A stretch of 64,000 nucleotides of DNA from Spirosoma foliorum (GCF_014117325.1 NZ_CP059732.1:7081001-7145000); one strand, 5' to 3'. Counted from the stretch's first letter, positions 43,435 through 53,300 are shown. The notes: generated from the sequence alone by a model not told the origin. Made by a program: numbers and translations.

Positions 43435-44061
43435 ATGAATTCCGAGATTAATTTCGATAAATCGCCCGATGGGCTGATTCCCGCCGTCATTCAGGATGCC
43501 GAAACCGGCAAAGTCCTGATGCTAGGTTATATGAATCGTGAGGCTTACGACAAAACCACCGCCGAAAATGTCGTAACCTTTTTCAGTCGTAGCAAACAAC
43601 GGCTCTGGACTAAAGGTGAAACGTCGAACAATTTTCTGCACGTCAAAGAGATCCTGATCGACTGCGACGGCGATACGTTGCTTATTAAAGCCAATCCTGC
43701 CGGACCAACCTGCCATACGGGTGCTGATACCTGTTTCGATGAAGTCAATAAACCCGCCGGAGGCACTCCAGCCGGGGGCCAGTTTCTTAATTACCTACAA
43801 GGCATCATTCACGACCGGAAAGTTAATCCATCCGAGAAATCGTACACGACAACTCTGTTCAATCGAGGGGTTAATAAGATTGCTCAAAAGGTTGGCGAAG
43901 AAGCAGTTGAGCTTGTGATCGAAGCTAAAGACGATAACGACGACCTGTTCAAAGGAGAAGCCGCCGATTTACTATTTCATTTTTTAGTGTTGCTAGAGCA
44001 GAAAAATATTGATTTAAACGATATTGTGGCTGTGTTGCAGACCCGCCACGTCAAACAATAG
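43435..44061 (+). CDS. hisIE: Bifunctional phosphoribosyl-AMP cyclohydrolase / phosphoribosyl-ATP pyrophosphatase
   Basis: 208 residues. Residues 1-110 are HisI: LMLGYMNREAY, FFSRSKQRLWTKGE, DCDGDTLLI and GPTCHTGADTCF with the metal-binding cysteines. Residues 115-208 are HisE: LQGIIHDRK, KSYTTTLFNRGVNKIAQKVGEEAVELVIEA and EAADLLFHFLVLLE. The protein performs steps 2 and 3 of histidine biosynthesis. Its position at the tail of the trp operon, away from other his genes, is uncommon; both pathways consume PRPP. It has its own -7 motif. Confidence 0.96.
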   Translation: MNSEINFDKSPDGLIPAVIQDAETGKVLMLGYMNREAYDKTTAENVVTFFSRSKQRLWTKGETSNNFLHVKEILIDCDGDTLLIKANPAGPTCHTGADTCFDEVNKPAGGTPAGGQFLNYLQGIIHDRKVNPSEKSYTTTLFNRGVNKIAQKVGEEAVELVIEAKDDNDDLFKGEAADLLFHFLVLLEQKNIDLNDIVAVLQTRHVKQ

Positions 44062-44146
44062 ATTCGGCTTTGCGGTTTGTCTGTTCACAAGGATGGGTAT
44101 CACAGGGGTGCCCACACAATGTTATTCACCAAACACTCACTTTCCT

Positions 44147-44482
44147 ATGGGACTGATTATTCGTATCCTTATCAGCGCAGTAGCCGTTTGGATAGCGGCT
44201 TATTTTATTCCAGGCGTTTCTGTTTCAGGAGGAGCCGGTACTTATTTGATGGTTGCTATCGTACTAGGTTTTCTAAACGCCTTTATTAAGCCCATTCTTA
44301 CCGTTCTCACGATTCCAATCACGATTCTGACACTCGGCCTGTTTCTATTGGTACTGAACGTCATGATGGTTTATCTGACAGCTTATCTAATACCGAGTTT
44401 TCACGTCTCCGGCTTTATTGCTGCGTTGTTGTTTAGCTTTTTAGTCTCCATTGTGACAGCATTGATCGACGCAATCGTCTAA
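44147..44482 (+). CDS. Phage holin 4 superfamily-type small membrane protein
   Basis: 111 residues from ATG 44147 (MGLIIRILISAVAVWIAAYF); the longer open frame from 44024 overlaps hisIE and lacks support. Four hydrophobic helices with the pattern VAIVLGFLNAFIKPILTVLTIPITILTLGLFLLVLN are characteristic of the Phage_holin_4_2 family (YvlD-like), a chromosomal membrane protein family that despite its name is not tied to phage. Function unknown, possibly envelope stress. The strong terminator after it closes the transcription unit. Confidence 0.88.
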   Translation: MGLIIRILISAVAVWIAAYFIPGVSVSGGAGTYLMVAIVLGFLNAFIKPILTVLTIPITILTLGLFLLVLNVMMVYLTAYLIPSFHVSGFIAALLFSFLVSIVTALIDAIV

Positions 44483-44502
44483 CCGACAGTCTATCTAAAC
44501 AT

Positions 44503-44535
44503 ATGAATGCCGCGACCTCAGGTTGCGGCATTCAT
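44503..44535 (+). terminator. Terminator after the holin-like gene
   Basis: 16-bp arms (44503-44518, 44520-44535) with one G-T pair, GC-rich centre, then TGTTTTTA. Position 20 bp after the stop codon supports function as the distal terminator of the trp-hisIE-holin region. Confidence 0.85.
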
Positions 44536-44588
44536 TGTTTTTAAGGGTCGTCATTTTTCCGTAGGTTTCGTCATAAACTCCTTACCCT

Positions 44589-45950
44589 ATGCCCGAAGCT
44601 ACCTCTCCCTATGATGTTCTGGTAATTGGCGCAGGCTACGCTGGTTTAACAGCGATGCATGAGCTCAAAAAAGCCGGCAAAAACGTATTACTTCTGGAAG
44701 CCCGTGAGCGGGTGGGCGGTCGTGTCTGGACGAAACGATTTGACGATGGCTCCTACGTTGACCTCGGTGGTGCCTGGGTTGGTCCAACGCAGGATCGGCT
44801 TTACGCGCTGACGAACGAGTTTGGCGTCGACACCTTCAAGACCTATGACGAAGGTAAAAGTACCCAGTTTTTTCGGGGACAGGTGAAGCGGTATAAAGGC
44901 TTAATTCCTCCCCTACCCGTTGGCGCTTTGTTAAGTCTTGATGCAGCAATCAAAAAAATGAATAAGCTGTCCAAAACCGTCAATCTTGCTGAGCCCTGGG
45001 CAACTCCCAAAGCAAGTAAGTGGGATTCGATGACACTGGCAACCTGGATGAACCAGCAAATGAGCTTCGATGTAGCCCGGCAATTTTTCAAAATTGCTGC
45101 CGAAGCCATCTGGGCTGCAGATCCAGCCGAAATTTCGATGCTTCATGCCTTGTTCTACACCAAATCGGGCCGGGATTTAGATACCCTCATGAACATAAAA
45201 AATGGAGCGCAGGAAGAACGCTTTGTGGGAGGAGCCCAAACCATTGCCAACCGCATGGCAGCTACGTTTTCTGATCAACTTATTTTTAACAGTCCGGTAA
45301 AAGCAATTGTACAAACGGGCGACCTGGTGAGTGTTGTTACCGATAGGCAAACCTATCAAGCCCAACGGGTGATTGTAACAGTCCCGCCTATACTTCAAAA
45401 TAGAATCGACTTCCAACCGCTCCTTCCGGCACAGCGGGCGCAACTAATTCAACGAATGCCGATGGGCTCGGTCTGGAAATGCTATGCCATCTATGATAAA
45501 CCCTTCTGGCGCAATCAGGGACTCAACGGACTAGCGGCTACGCCCGATGGCCACATAACCGTTACCTTCGACAATTCCCCTAAAGATGGCAGCCAGGGAG
45601 TTATGATGGGTTTTGTACTAGGAAATCAGGCAAAGGAATTTTCGGGGCTTTCCGACGAAGACCGTAAACTGTCGGCGCTTCACTCTTTTGCTACGTTTTT
45701 TGGGCAGGAAGCCCTTAAACCCATCCGTTATCTAGATCATAGTTTTATGGACGAAGAATGGTCGCGTGGATGCTATGCAGGGCTGATGGGTCCGGGTGTC
45801 TGGACAACTCTTGGCCCGTCGTTGCGGCAACCCATCGGACGAATTCACTGGGCAGGCACTGAAACCTCAGACATCTGGAATGGCTATATCGATGGCGCTG
45901 TTCGTTCAGGAGAGCGGGCGGCTAAGGAAATTATGATGTATGATGTATGA
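44589..45950 (+). CDS. Flavin-containing monoamine oxidase-like protein
   Basis: 453 residues. FAD-binding Rossmann motif VIGAGYAGLTAMHELKKAG is followed by the ADP-ribose glutamate in LLLEARERVGGRVWT, and DLGGAWVGPTQDRL is specific to the amine oxidase family. Near the C-terminus GRIHWAGTETSDIWNGYIDGAVRSGERAA is the conserved flavin segment. Members oxidise primary amines to aldehydes with O2. No signal peptide. The 3' end runs into an array of eight ATGATGT heptamers, so the last residues (MMYDV) and the stop codon are repeat-encoded. Confidence 0.93.
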   Translation: MPEATSPYDVLVIGAGYAGLTAMHELKKAGKNVLLLEARERVGGRVWTKRFDDGSYVDLGGAWVGPTQDRLYALTNEFGVDTFKTYDEGKSTQFFRGQVKRYKGLIPPLPVGALLSLDAAIKKMNKLSKTVNLAEPWATPKASKWDSMTLATWMNQQMSFDVARQFFKIAAEAIWAADPAEISMLHALFYTKSGRDLDTLMNIKNGAQEERFVGGAQTIANRMAATFSDQLIFNSPVKAIVQTGDLVSVVTDRQTYQAQRVIVTVPPILQNRIDFQPLLPAQRAQLIQRMPMGSVWKCYAIYDKPFWRNQGLNGLAATPDGHITVTFDNSPKDGSQGVMMGFVLGNQAKEFSGLSDEDRKLSALHSFATFFGQEALKPIRYLDHSFMDEEWSRGCYAGLMGPGVWTTLGPSLRQPIGRIHWAGTETSDIWNGYIDGAVRSGERAAKEIMMYDV

Positions 45951-45988
45951 TGTATGATGTATGATGTATGATGTATGATGTATGATGT
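45933..45988. repeat. Tandem heptamer array (ATGATGT) x 8
   Basis: Eight perfect, uninterrupted 7-bp units, beginning in the last codons of the amine oxidase gene and extending into the intergenic region. There are no spacers. The unit resembles the arms of the palindrome at 13041-13102. Confidence 0.95.
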
Positions 45989-46051
45989 AATCCTTTTGAC
46001 CATTTATTTTCATTAATATTTCAGCGCATTACAACCTAAAAGCACAATCAA

Positions 46052-46426
46052 ATGACCTTTATCCAAACCCCAAACGCACCAGTACCCGGTGGCCATTATT
46101 CACAGGCTGTTGTTCACAATGGCCTGGCTTATTTATCAGGGATTCTACCTATTACACCAGCAGGACAAAAACTAACGGGAACCACTGTTGCCAAACAGAC
46201 TGAACAAATACTGGCCAACCTTGATGCCATTTTACAAGCGTCGGGCAGCAAACGAGAGCATGTTATTAAGGTAACCGTTTATATAGCAGACATCGAAGCG
46301 TGGGGTACCGTGAATCAATTGTACGCCCAATTTTTCGGTGAACACCGCCCAGCCCGTTCGGTTGTTCCCTGCTCCACCCTGCATTATGGTTTCGGCATTG
46401 AACTAGAAGCGATTGCTATTGTTTAA
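46052..46426 (+). CDS. RidA family enamine/imine deaminase
   Basis: 124 residues, standard length. VPGGHYSQAVVHNGLAYLSG opens the fold, and the active-site arginine is R102 in RPARSVVPCSTLHYGFGIELEA, with E118 as the conserved glutamate. RidA proteins hydrolyse reactive enamine/imine intermediates of PLP enzymes and detoxify 2-aminoacrylate. It follows an amine oxidase gene, whose imine products could be substrates of a RidA-like enzyme; that link is inferred from context only. Confidence 0.93.
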   Translation: MTFIQTPNAPVPGGHYSQAVVHNGLAYLSGILPITPAGQKLTGTTVAKQTEQILANLDAILQASGSKREHVIKVTVYIADIEAWGTVNQLYAQFFGEHRPARSVVPCSTLHYGFGIELEAIAIV

Positions 46427-46486
46427 CTAAGTATTTATCACCAGATTAAAATTCAATTAAGCTAATCGCAAACAGCTGATTCTTCG

Positions 46487-46494
46487 TAGGTTTG
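46487..46494 (+). promoter_or_regulatory. -7 promoter motif TAGGTTTG of the hybrid kinase gene
   Basis: TAnnTTTG, 24 bases upstream of the ATG at 46519. It overlaps the alternative TTG start at 46492, arguing for the later start. Confidence 0.55.
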
Positions 46495-46518
46495 ATAGGT
46501 ACGGTGTTAGTAATCCGC

Positions 46519-48834
46519 ATGTCTTACGAAGAGTTTATACTAGTTTTTCTGGGCGGAGTTGGTATGATGACGCTGTACATTGGAGCGCAGGCTCTCATGA
46601 CGGGCGATCGTGCTTATCGTTATTATGCTGCTTATGCTTTTTGCTGGATCATCTACTTTTTTTTCAAAGTAGTCTGGACATTCGGCGATACACGCGTCGA
46701 ATCGGTGATTTATCCGTTTGGCAGGATCGGTTTCCCGATGCTGGCCTATGTTTTTTATTACCGCTTCGCCGATGCGTTTTTAGACCTGCGCCGATTGCTC
46801 CCCCGTATATTCTGGCTGTTTCGCTGGATGGAATACGTGCTGCTAACGTACGTTGCTGCGGAATTAATTAGTTGCCTGTTTTTCAATGACTGGACAAATT
46901 CGGCGGCTCACGAATGGGTGCATACAGTCATGCGATTGGGGGTCGCTATTGTATCGGTATATGGCATAACCCAAGCCTGGAAGCAGCGGAATCAGTTGGT
47001 TTATTACTTTGTGACGGGCTCTGCGCTGTTGCTCCTTTTCGGGCTCGCGTCAATGGTTCTTTCCTTTACCATGCTTGACGAGAGTGATGAACAATTAATC
47101 AGCCCCTTATTTTTTCTCAACATTGGTATTTTACTCGAACTGCTTTGCTTTTCGCTGGGACTAAGCTACAAGAACCAACAAACTGAAATTCAGAAAATTA
47201 CTATTGAGCAGGAAGTCGTTCGAGAACGGGAGCAACGAGAATTGGCCCAACTCAAAACGCAGTTTTTCACCAATATTTCTCATGAGTTCCGTACACCACT
47301 TACGCTGATTTTGGGGCCGTTAACGGATTTATTACAAAACAATCCGACGTATTCTGCCTATCAACTCATGCATCGAAATGCGTCGAGATTATTGGCTTTA
47401 GTTAATCAGTTGCTTGATCTGAGTAAGCTAGATGCTGGGCAGTTGCGACCCGATATAAAACCGGGCAATCTCACCGAATGGCTTCGATTGCTCACGGGTT
47501 CCTTTTCATCAATGGCCGATAGCCAGACAATCCAATTGTCGTTCATTTCCGAAACCAATTCATTTGATTCGGCCTATTTTGATTGGGATAAGGTTGAGAA
47601 AATCATTACTAACCTGTTGGCAAACGCGCTAAAATTTACTCCGTCGGGTGGTGTAGTTCTCGTCCAGTTAGCTGCATCTCCTGACAAACAAGCATTGATT
47701 CGGATTCAGGATACGGGAATTGGTATCCCTGCCGATCAACAGGCCCGAATTTTTGAGCGATTTCATCAGGTAGCCAACACACCCTCCAGCAATATAGCCG
47801 GAACCGGCATCGGGCTAGCCCTGGTACGTGAGTTGGTAATGGTTTTGAAAGGTTCGATAACCATTGAAAGTCGGGTAGCCCAGGGAACAACGTTTACCGT
47901 AACGCTACCCGTCGATGCTGAAACCTGGGCTGATTCGATCAATAGCTCTACAGAGCCTACTACTGACGAAAAAACTGTGCATAGCAACCTCCCGGATTTT
48001 GACGCTGCGATACAGCCGTCAAAAGTCGCCGTTGAAGTTAATGACGAAAATCGTACTGAATTACCGCTATTGCTTATCATCGACGATAACGCCGATGTGC
48101 GGCAATATATCCATCAGATAATGGCCCCAACCTACCGCGTTATTGAAGCCATGGATGGTCAGGATGGCTTAAAACAAGCGACAGATACGATTCCCGACAT
48201 TGTCATTTGCGATTGGATGATGCCCATAATGAACGGCGTCGTGTTTTGTCAGACCTTAAAAGCGCAGCCTACCACTGATCACATTCCGGTTATAATGCTC
48301 ACGGCCAAAGCCACGACCGAAAACCGAATCGAGGGTTTCAGCGGAGGTGCCGATGATTATCTAGCCAAACCTTTTAACCCAGCCGAATTGCGGATTCGGG
48401 TCGAGAATCTGCTAACACAACGCCAAAAGCTCCGCGAACGATTTAGCCAGGAGTTATACCTGAAACCAACCAATGTTCAGGTTTCGTCGGCCGAAGAAAT
48501 TTTTCTGCAAAACGCGATTCGCATCATCGAACATCATTTGGGCGAGAGTTCATTTTCGGCCGAGCAATTCGCCGATGAATTAAACCTGAGCCGGATGCAG
48601 CTTCACCGAAAGCTGAAATCGCTGACAAACCAATCGGCAACGGAATTTGTGCGCCATGTTCGCCTGCAACGAGCCGCCGACTTGCTGGCAGCCCGCTCAG
48701 CAACAGTCTCCGAAATCGCCTTTACCGTTGGTTTTGAGAGCTTATCGTATTTCTCAAAAAGCTTTAAGGAACAGTTTGGTGTATTGCCAAGTGATTATGA
48801 ACCGATCACTCAATTAGCCAGCCGAACCGACTGA
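46519..48834 (+). CDS. Hybrid two-component sensor kinase/response regulator with AraC output domain
   Basis: 771 residues from ATG 46519. Seven or so hydrophobic segments occupy residues 1-225 (7TMR-like sensor), then a short coiled coil (QQTEIQKITIEQEVVREREQ). HisKA has the phospho-accepting H255 in FFTNISHEFRTPLT; the ATPase domain shows TNLLANALKFTPSGG, DTGIGIPADQQ and GTGIGLALVRE. A receiver domain follows with D565 in VICDWMMPIMNG, and residues 665-771 are an AraC-type double helix-turn-helix (LNLSRMQLHRKLKSLTNQ...GFESLSYFSKSFKEQFG). Such one-protein hybrid systems are common in Bacteroidota, binding DNA while membrane-anchored. The ligand and targets are unknown; the OmpA gene downstream is a candidate. 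Confidence 0.93.
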   Translation: MSYEEFILVFLGGVGMMTLYIGAQALMTGDRAYRYYAAYAFCWIIYFFFKVVWTFGDTRVESVIYPFGRIGFPMLAYVFYYRFADAFLDLRRLLPRIFWLFRWMEYVLLTYVAAELISCLFFNDWTNSAAHEWVHTVMRLGVAIVSVYGITQAWKQRNQLVYYFVTGSALLLLFGLASMVLSFTMLDESDEQLISPLFFLNIGILLELLCFSLGLSYKNQQTEIQKITIEQEVVREREQRELAQLKTQFFTNISHEFRTPLTLILGPLTDLLQNNPTYSAYQLMHRNASRLLALVNQLLDLSKLDAGQLRPDIKPGNLTEWLRLLTGSFSSMADSQTIQLSFISETNSFDSAYFDWDKVEKIITNLLANALKFTPSGGVVLVQLAASPDKQALIRIQDTGIGIPADQQARIFERFHQVANTPSSNIAGTGIGLALVRELVMVLKGSITIESRVAQGTTFTVTLPVDAETWADSINSSTEPTTDEKTVHSNLPDFDAAIQPSKVAVEVNDENRTELPLLLIIDDNADVRQYIHQIMAPTYRVIEAMDGQDGLKQATDTIPDIVICDWMMPIMNGVVFCQTLKAQPTTDHIPVIMLTAKATTENRIEGFSGGADDYLAKPFNPAELRIRVENLLTQRQKLRERFSQELYLKPTNVQVSSAEEIFLQNAIRIIEHHLGESSFSAEQFADELNLSRMQLHRKLKSLTNQSATEFVRHVRLQRAADLLAARSATVSEIAFTVGFESLSYFSKSFKEQFGVLPSDYEPITQLASRTD

Positions 48835-48914
48835 AACAGAGCTATTTTTATTGGCTGTTACATACCAGCAAAACAATGTTACATGGGCGTTTAGCGCTGG
48901 CTGAACCCATAGAG

Positions 48915-48922
48915 TATGTTTG
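48915..48922 (+). promoter_or_regulatory. -7 promoter motif TATGTTTG of the OmpA-family gene
   Basis: TAnnTTTG, 31 bases before the chosen ATG at 48954; a TTAG at the -33 position is a weak partner. Confidence 0.6.
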
Positions 48923-48953
48923 TGTCTGTCAACTCTGTCATTTTTTAACGACA

Positions 48954-50219
48954 ATGAAAACCTTAATAACACTGTTAATCGCTACGTTATTTGTCAGTCC
49001 AGCCTTCGCTCAGTTTGGCAACATTCTTGATCGAGCCGCTAATGCCGCTACCAATCGAGCTAACCAAAAAATCGATCAGGGCATTAATAAAGGCTTGGAT
49101 AAAGTTGAAGAGGGAGTAAAAAATGGCGGGAAGAAAACGAGCGGAAACGCCCAGGCCCCAACCACCAACCCCGACGACCAGGCAGCCCAGACATCCACAT
49201 CCTCCGGCAATGGGTCTGCAACGCCAGCCTCTGCTGCTGCTAAAACCGTAAGCATGCGATCGTATGCGAACTACGACTTTGTTCCTGGTAATAAGATCAT
49301 CTTTGAAGACGACTTCCATACCGATCAGGACGGCGAATTTGCTGAACACTGGGATTTGTTAGGCGGACAGGCAATTCTTAATAAAGTTGGTGATGGGCTG
49401 GTCATGAAAATTACCGATGGTAACTATGGGAAAGTTACCCCGTTGATGAAAGAAAAGGCTTATTTACCAAAGGAGTTCACGATTGAGTATGACTATTACC
49501 AAACACCAGGTGCTTACGGACTACAATTTTGGTTCGAAGATGCCGAAGGTCGGGAGGTAATTAAGTGTCAGGCAGATCGTGATGGAGCATCGGCCACGTA
49601 TATGGTTAATGATGAATCCAGAACACTGGCAGGCAGTATGCCCGAAGAAATAAAGTATGCAAACTTTAATGATCGCTGGCACCATGTTGCCTTCATCCTG
49701 AAAGGTCGTAGTATCAAAATGTATATCGATCAGTTTAGAGTATTAACAGTGCCCCAAAATACGGCGGTACCCAGCCGTATTATTTTTGGTGGTATTGCTA
49801 CACAGGAAGAGCCGCTCATGTTCAAAAACCTCCGCATTGCCGAAGGTGGTGGCGCAAACCTGATTGGTGAGAAATTCGGAGAAGGCAAATACATCTCGCA
49901 CGGTATCAACTTCGATTATGGTAAAGCCATTATCAAGCCCGAAAGCATGGGCGAGATTAACGCCATTTATAAGTTTTTGAGCGAAAACGCGGGATCGAAG
50001 TTTGAAGTGGGCGGTTATACCGACGCTGATGGCTCCGATGCCAGCAACCTCACCCTCTCTCAAAAACGCGCCGAAGCCGTTAAAACTCAACTGGTAACGA
50101 TGGGCGTTGATGCAGGCCGACTAACCGCAAAAGGCTACGGCAAAGCCAAACCTATCGCTGACAATACCACCTTTGATGGCAAAGCCCAGAACCGTCGAGT
50201 TGAGTTTGTCAAACTCTAA
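48954..50219 (+). CDS. OmpA-family outer-membrane/peptidoglycan-linked protein with LamG-like domain
   Basis: 421 residues from ATG 48954, signal peptide MKTLITLLIATLFVSPAFAQ. After a low-complexity linker (residues 50-100, rich in Ala/Thr/Ser) comes a concanavalin-like sandwich domain (about 115-300, FEDDFHTDQDGEFAEHWDLLGG...FNDRWHHVAFILKGRSIKMYID). The C-terminal 105 residues are an OmpA peptidoglycan-binding domain with NLTLSQKRAEAVKTQLV and GYGKAKPIADN...AQNRRVEF. The protein would tether an envelope structure to peptidoglycan. The middle domain resembles sugar-binding/hydrolase-like DUF1080 folds, though no catalytic site is evident. Confidence 0.92.
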   Translation: MKTLITLLIATLFVSPAFAQFGNILDRAANAATNRANQKIDQGINKGLDKVEEGVKNGGKKTSGNAQAPTTNPDDQAAQTSTSSGNGSATPASAAAKTVSMRSYANYDFVPGNKIIFEDDFHTDQDGEFAEHWDLLGGQAILNKVGDGLVMKITDGNYGKVTPLMKEKAYLPKEFTIEYDYYQTPGAYGLQFWFEDAEGREVIKCQADRDGASATYMVNDESRTLAGSMPEEIKYANFNDRWHHVAFILKGRSIKMYIDQFRVLTVPQNTAVPSRIIFGGIATQEEPLMFKNLRIAEGGGANLIGEKFGEGKYISHGINFDYGKAIIKPESMGEINAIYKFLSENAGSKFEVGGYTDADGSDASNLTLSQKRAEAVKTQLVTMGVDAGRLTAKGYGKAKPIADNTTFDGKAQNRRVEFVKL

Positions 50220-50220
50220 T

Positions 50221-50259
50221 AATAGACCTATAAGGTTTTTGAAACCTTATAGGTCTATT
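50221..50259 (+). terminator. Perfect 18-bp hairpin after the OmpA-family gene
   Basis: Arms 50221-50238 and 50242-50259 are exact reverse complements, loop TTG, starting 1 bp after the stop. Its AAGGTTT/AAACCTT centre resembles hairpin 2 of the composite repeats. It could terminate OmpA transcription. Confidence 0.75.
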
Positions 50260-50286
50260 CAATAACCTTAATCCCAATCTCTTCTC

Positions 50287-50346
50287 ATGAATTTCCGTAA
50301 ACTACTTCTGGCGGCAACGGGTTTGATCAATGCTACTTCACACTAA
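50287..50346 (+). pseudogene. Possible 5' remnant of a secreted-protein gene (19 codons)
   Basis: ATG at 50287 starts MNFRKLLLAATGLINATSH then TAA at 50344. The reading begins like a signal peptide (basic N-terminus, hydrophobic core LLLAATGLI) and stops inside the 3' end of the opposite-strand macroglobulin gene. A truncated gene or a chance ORF are both possible. Confidence 0.3.
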
Positions 50347-53300
50347 CCCGTCCGCCCGCCGAATGGGCCGAGAATTCTGGTGCGTAAAAGCATTGCACGG
50401 TAGCAACACCTGCCGAGAAATCGCCGGTTTGTGCAACGCGCAGATCATACTCAAAAACGTGCGTTCCAACAGGCAAATAACTCATAAAGAAATCAGTACT
50501 CGCGTCCCGGGGCGCTTCATAATAACCTAGCCCATTCTGGTATTTGTAGCCTGACAAAGCCGCTACGGGCTCAAAACCCGACGCGCGACTATCTTTCAGG
50601 TGAACGTATTGCATTGTTCGGTCGGTCTTCAGAATCAATCGAACTTTGATCAGATCGCCGGGCTTAAGACTCGTTTTCGCAGTAACTGGCGAGATAATTG
50701 GGCCACTCGGCGAATCGTGTTGCACATAGAGCGTTTTCTGAACCGATAAGCCTGCACTTCCCGGCATGACCTTGTCTAGCGGTTCGAAATGCTGCCAGTA
50801 TAAAGCACCCCAGGCCGGACCATCTGCTTTTTTACTAATTTGAATGACGCCCATTGCTGGCTTGATTTCAGAAGCGGCATAGGTCACCTTTTCATATCCC
50901 GTGATTGCATCGGCCTTTGTAACACGATTTTCGATTGGTTGTCCACCCAGGCTAACCTGCGTTGTAACGCCCGTACCCAACCAGTCGCTTCCCCGAAGCA
51001 GTAAGGCGTATATGGCCTCGGTCGTTGCTTTGGTCGATGACCAAGATTGCGTTTGCTTCTGACGAAGCAGCCAGCGTTTCATATCGTCTACTTCAGTTAA
51101 AACCGGGTTGATCTCACCAAAAGCTTCGATTAGGTATGCCTGTGTTTCAATGGGGGTCTGATACCAGTACAGTCCACTTTGGTTATCCGGCCAGTACATA
51201 CCCAGCTCTTCAGATTTTCGCGAACGTTCGCGCATTGAGTTTACAATACCGTTCGCCGTTTTTGTATCGCCAAAGCGATTTAATGCCATTGCCGCCAGGG
51301 CCTCTCCCTGCAAACTCTGATTTAGCCAGTCGTCCGCTACACGTTTTTTTACGTAGGCCAGCAAGGTTTTATCTACAGGCTTATCCAGATAAAAGCTACG
51401 GGCATACAGGTATTGCGTTGCCGAAAAATACCAGGAACCGATTCCGGTATTTTTCTTTTGTTTCTCTGCCTTCTTCTCTTCATCAATCCAGCGTTTCATT
51501 TCGGCATCAGCGTAGTGAATGGCGTTGGTTTGCATATCGTTTAACTCCGACTGCATCGCCTTGGGAAACTGGACACCTAATTTCTGTAAATGGCCAAATC
51601 CACTCAGAATGTGTAGCGTCATCGAAAAATCCGGCGACATGCCCCCAAACCAGCGAAAGCCGCCCCCGGCCGTTTGTAGTTGCTTCAATTTCTCAAACGC
51701 CCTCAATTGTTCGCTCTCCATCCGGTTAGCATCCAGAAGCTGGCCTAGTTTCGCCTGCCGATCACTTTCAGACCGGGCACTAACCAACCAGGGCGAGTTT
51801 TCCAGCGATACGGCTCTCAGCTCTTCATTTTTTTCCAGTGGACTTTTAGGCGGGTTCTTCTGCCACTCAGCAATCACTTGTTTAAACACAGGCTTACTAC
51901 CCACAATGTGCGTTGCTAAACTATTGGCATACAACCGACTGAATAATTGCTCGGCGCATTCGTAGCGGTACTCCATTAAATACGGCAAGGATTGTAGTGC
52001 GTACCAGCTCGGGTTGCTTGTTACCTCTACCGTCAATCGCTCATGCTGTACGGGTAACTCTGGATTGAGGCCTGTAAGTGGTTTTAGTTTAAACTCCTTC
52101 GTCTCACGGCCATTCACCCAAAATGGCTGTGAGTCTATCACAAGCATCCGATTAGGCAGCACGGGCACCGTAAATTCTTCGCCATCCGTAAACGTACCCG
52201 ATTGGGCGGTAAAGCGGCAGGTTACGGCATCCAGGTTAGCGGGCACGATCAACGTCCAGCCTACGGATTGTCCTTGTCCAGCAGCCACATTAACCATCGT
52301 TTGCGTATTGGTAAGCTTCAATTTCTGATTGACAGGCTCACCAGTAAGGGCATCTAACAGTGTAAGACTTGCTGTTACGGGTAGGGCTTTCTCGCTCAGG
52401 TTGTTGATGCGGGCAGTTACCCGAATGGTATCGCCTTCGCGCAGGAATCGGGGCGAGTTGGCCGTAATCATCAACTCTTTCTGTGTAATAATTTCGCGCT
52501 CCAGCGTACCTGTTTTCAGGTCTTTCGTGTGGGCAAAGGCCAGCAACCGCCAGCGCGTGAGAGCTTCGGGCATCGTGAATTTCAACACAACCCGCCCCCG
52601 ATCATCAGTTTTGAGTTGGGGTAAAAAGAAAGCTGTTTCGTTGAAATTCGTACGTGGGTTGATAACTGGCGAAGGAACCGGTTTGGGAGTCGACTCCGTG
52701 ACAGCAACCCCAGCTACCTTGCCTTGTAGATTAGCCATTCCATCCTGCATAGGAGCCGCCATCCTCGCAACAGCACCTGTTACCGATCGTTTAGCCTGCA
52801 TGCCATAGCCCACAACAACGACCTCGTTCAATTGTTGTGTATCGGGCGGCAATTGAAATGTCTTGCTCTTGTTGATAACTACTTCCTGAGTAACATAACC
52901 AATGTAAGAAAAAATCAACGTAACCGGTTTACTATCCGAATCAACCGTCAAGGAAAACTCACCTTTACTATTTGTAGTAGTACCCACTTTGGTGCCTTTT
53001 ACCAGAATACTTACCCCCGGAGTTTCTGAACCATCGGTGCTTTTTATGGTACCCTTAATGGTTTTACCATCTCGACGAACCGAGGCCCGGAGTGCATTAT
53101 CAGCCAATCCAAATGTTCCTATTGGTGCATGTTGAAATGGTCTGTTTCCATAAACGGAGAAGCGATAACCCAGCCAGCTTAACTGGTCATATCGTTTTAC
53201 TGGCGTGGGCGCTTGCTGGCGATATCGATAGAAAAGCACGTTACTTCCCGACGCATTAAAGCTATAGGATTCCCAATCTCCCCAATACAGTGAATAGGTT

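Noticed and set aside
44147..44482. Prophage remnant based on the holin-like protein
   Set aside because: The Phage_holin_4_2-type family is common in chromosomes and no other phage gene is present.
45933..45988. Repeated units resembling a CRISPR array
   Set aside because: The units are 7 bp with no spacers and no cas genes nearby; a simple tandem repeat.
51136..52808. Plus-strand open frames opposite the macroglobulin gene
   Set aside because: Composition is biased to Ser/Pro/Arg as expected of antisense shadows; no recognisable motif.
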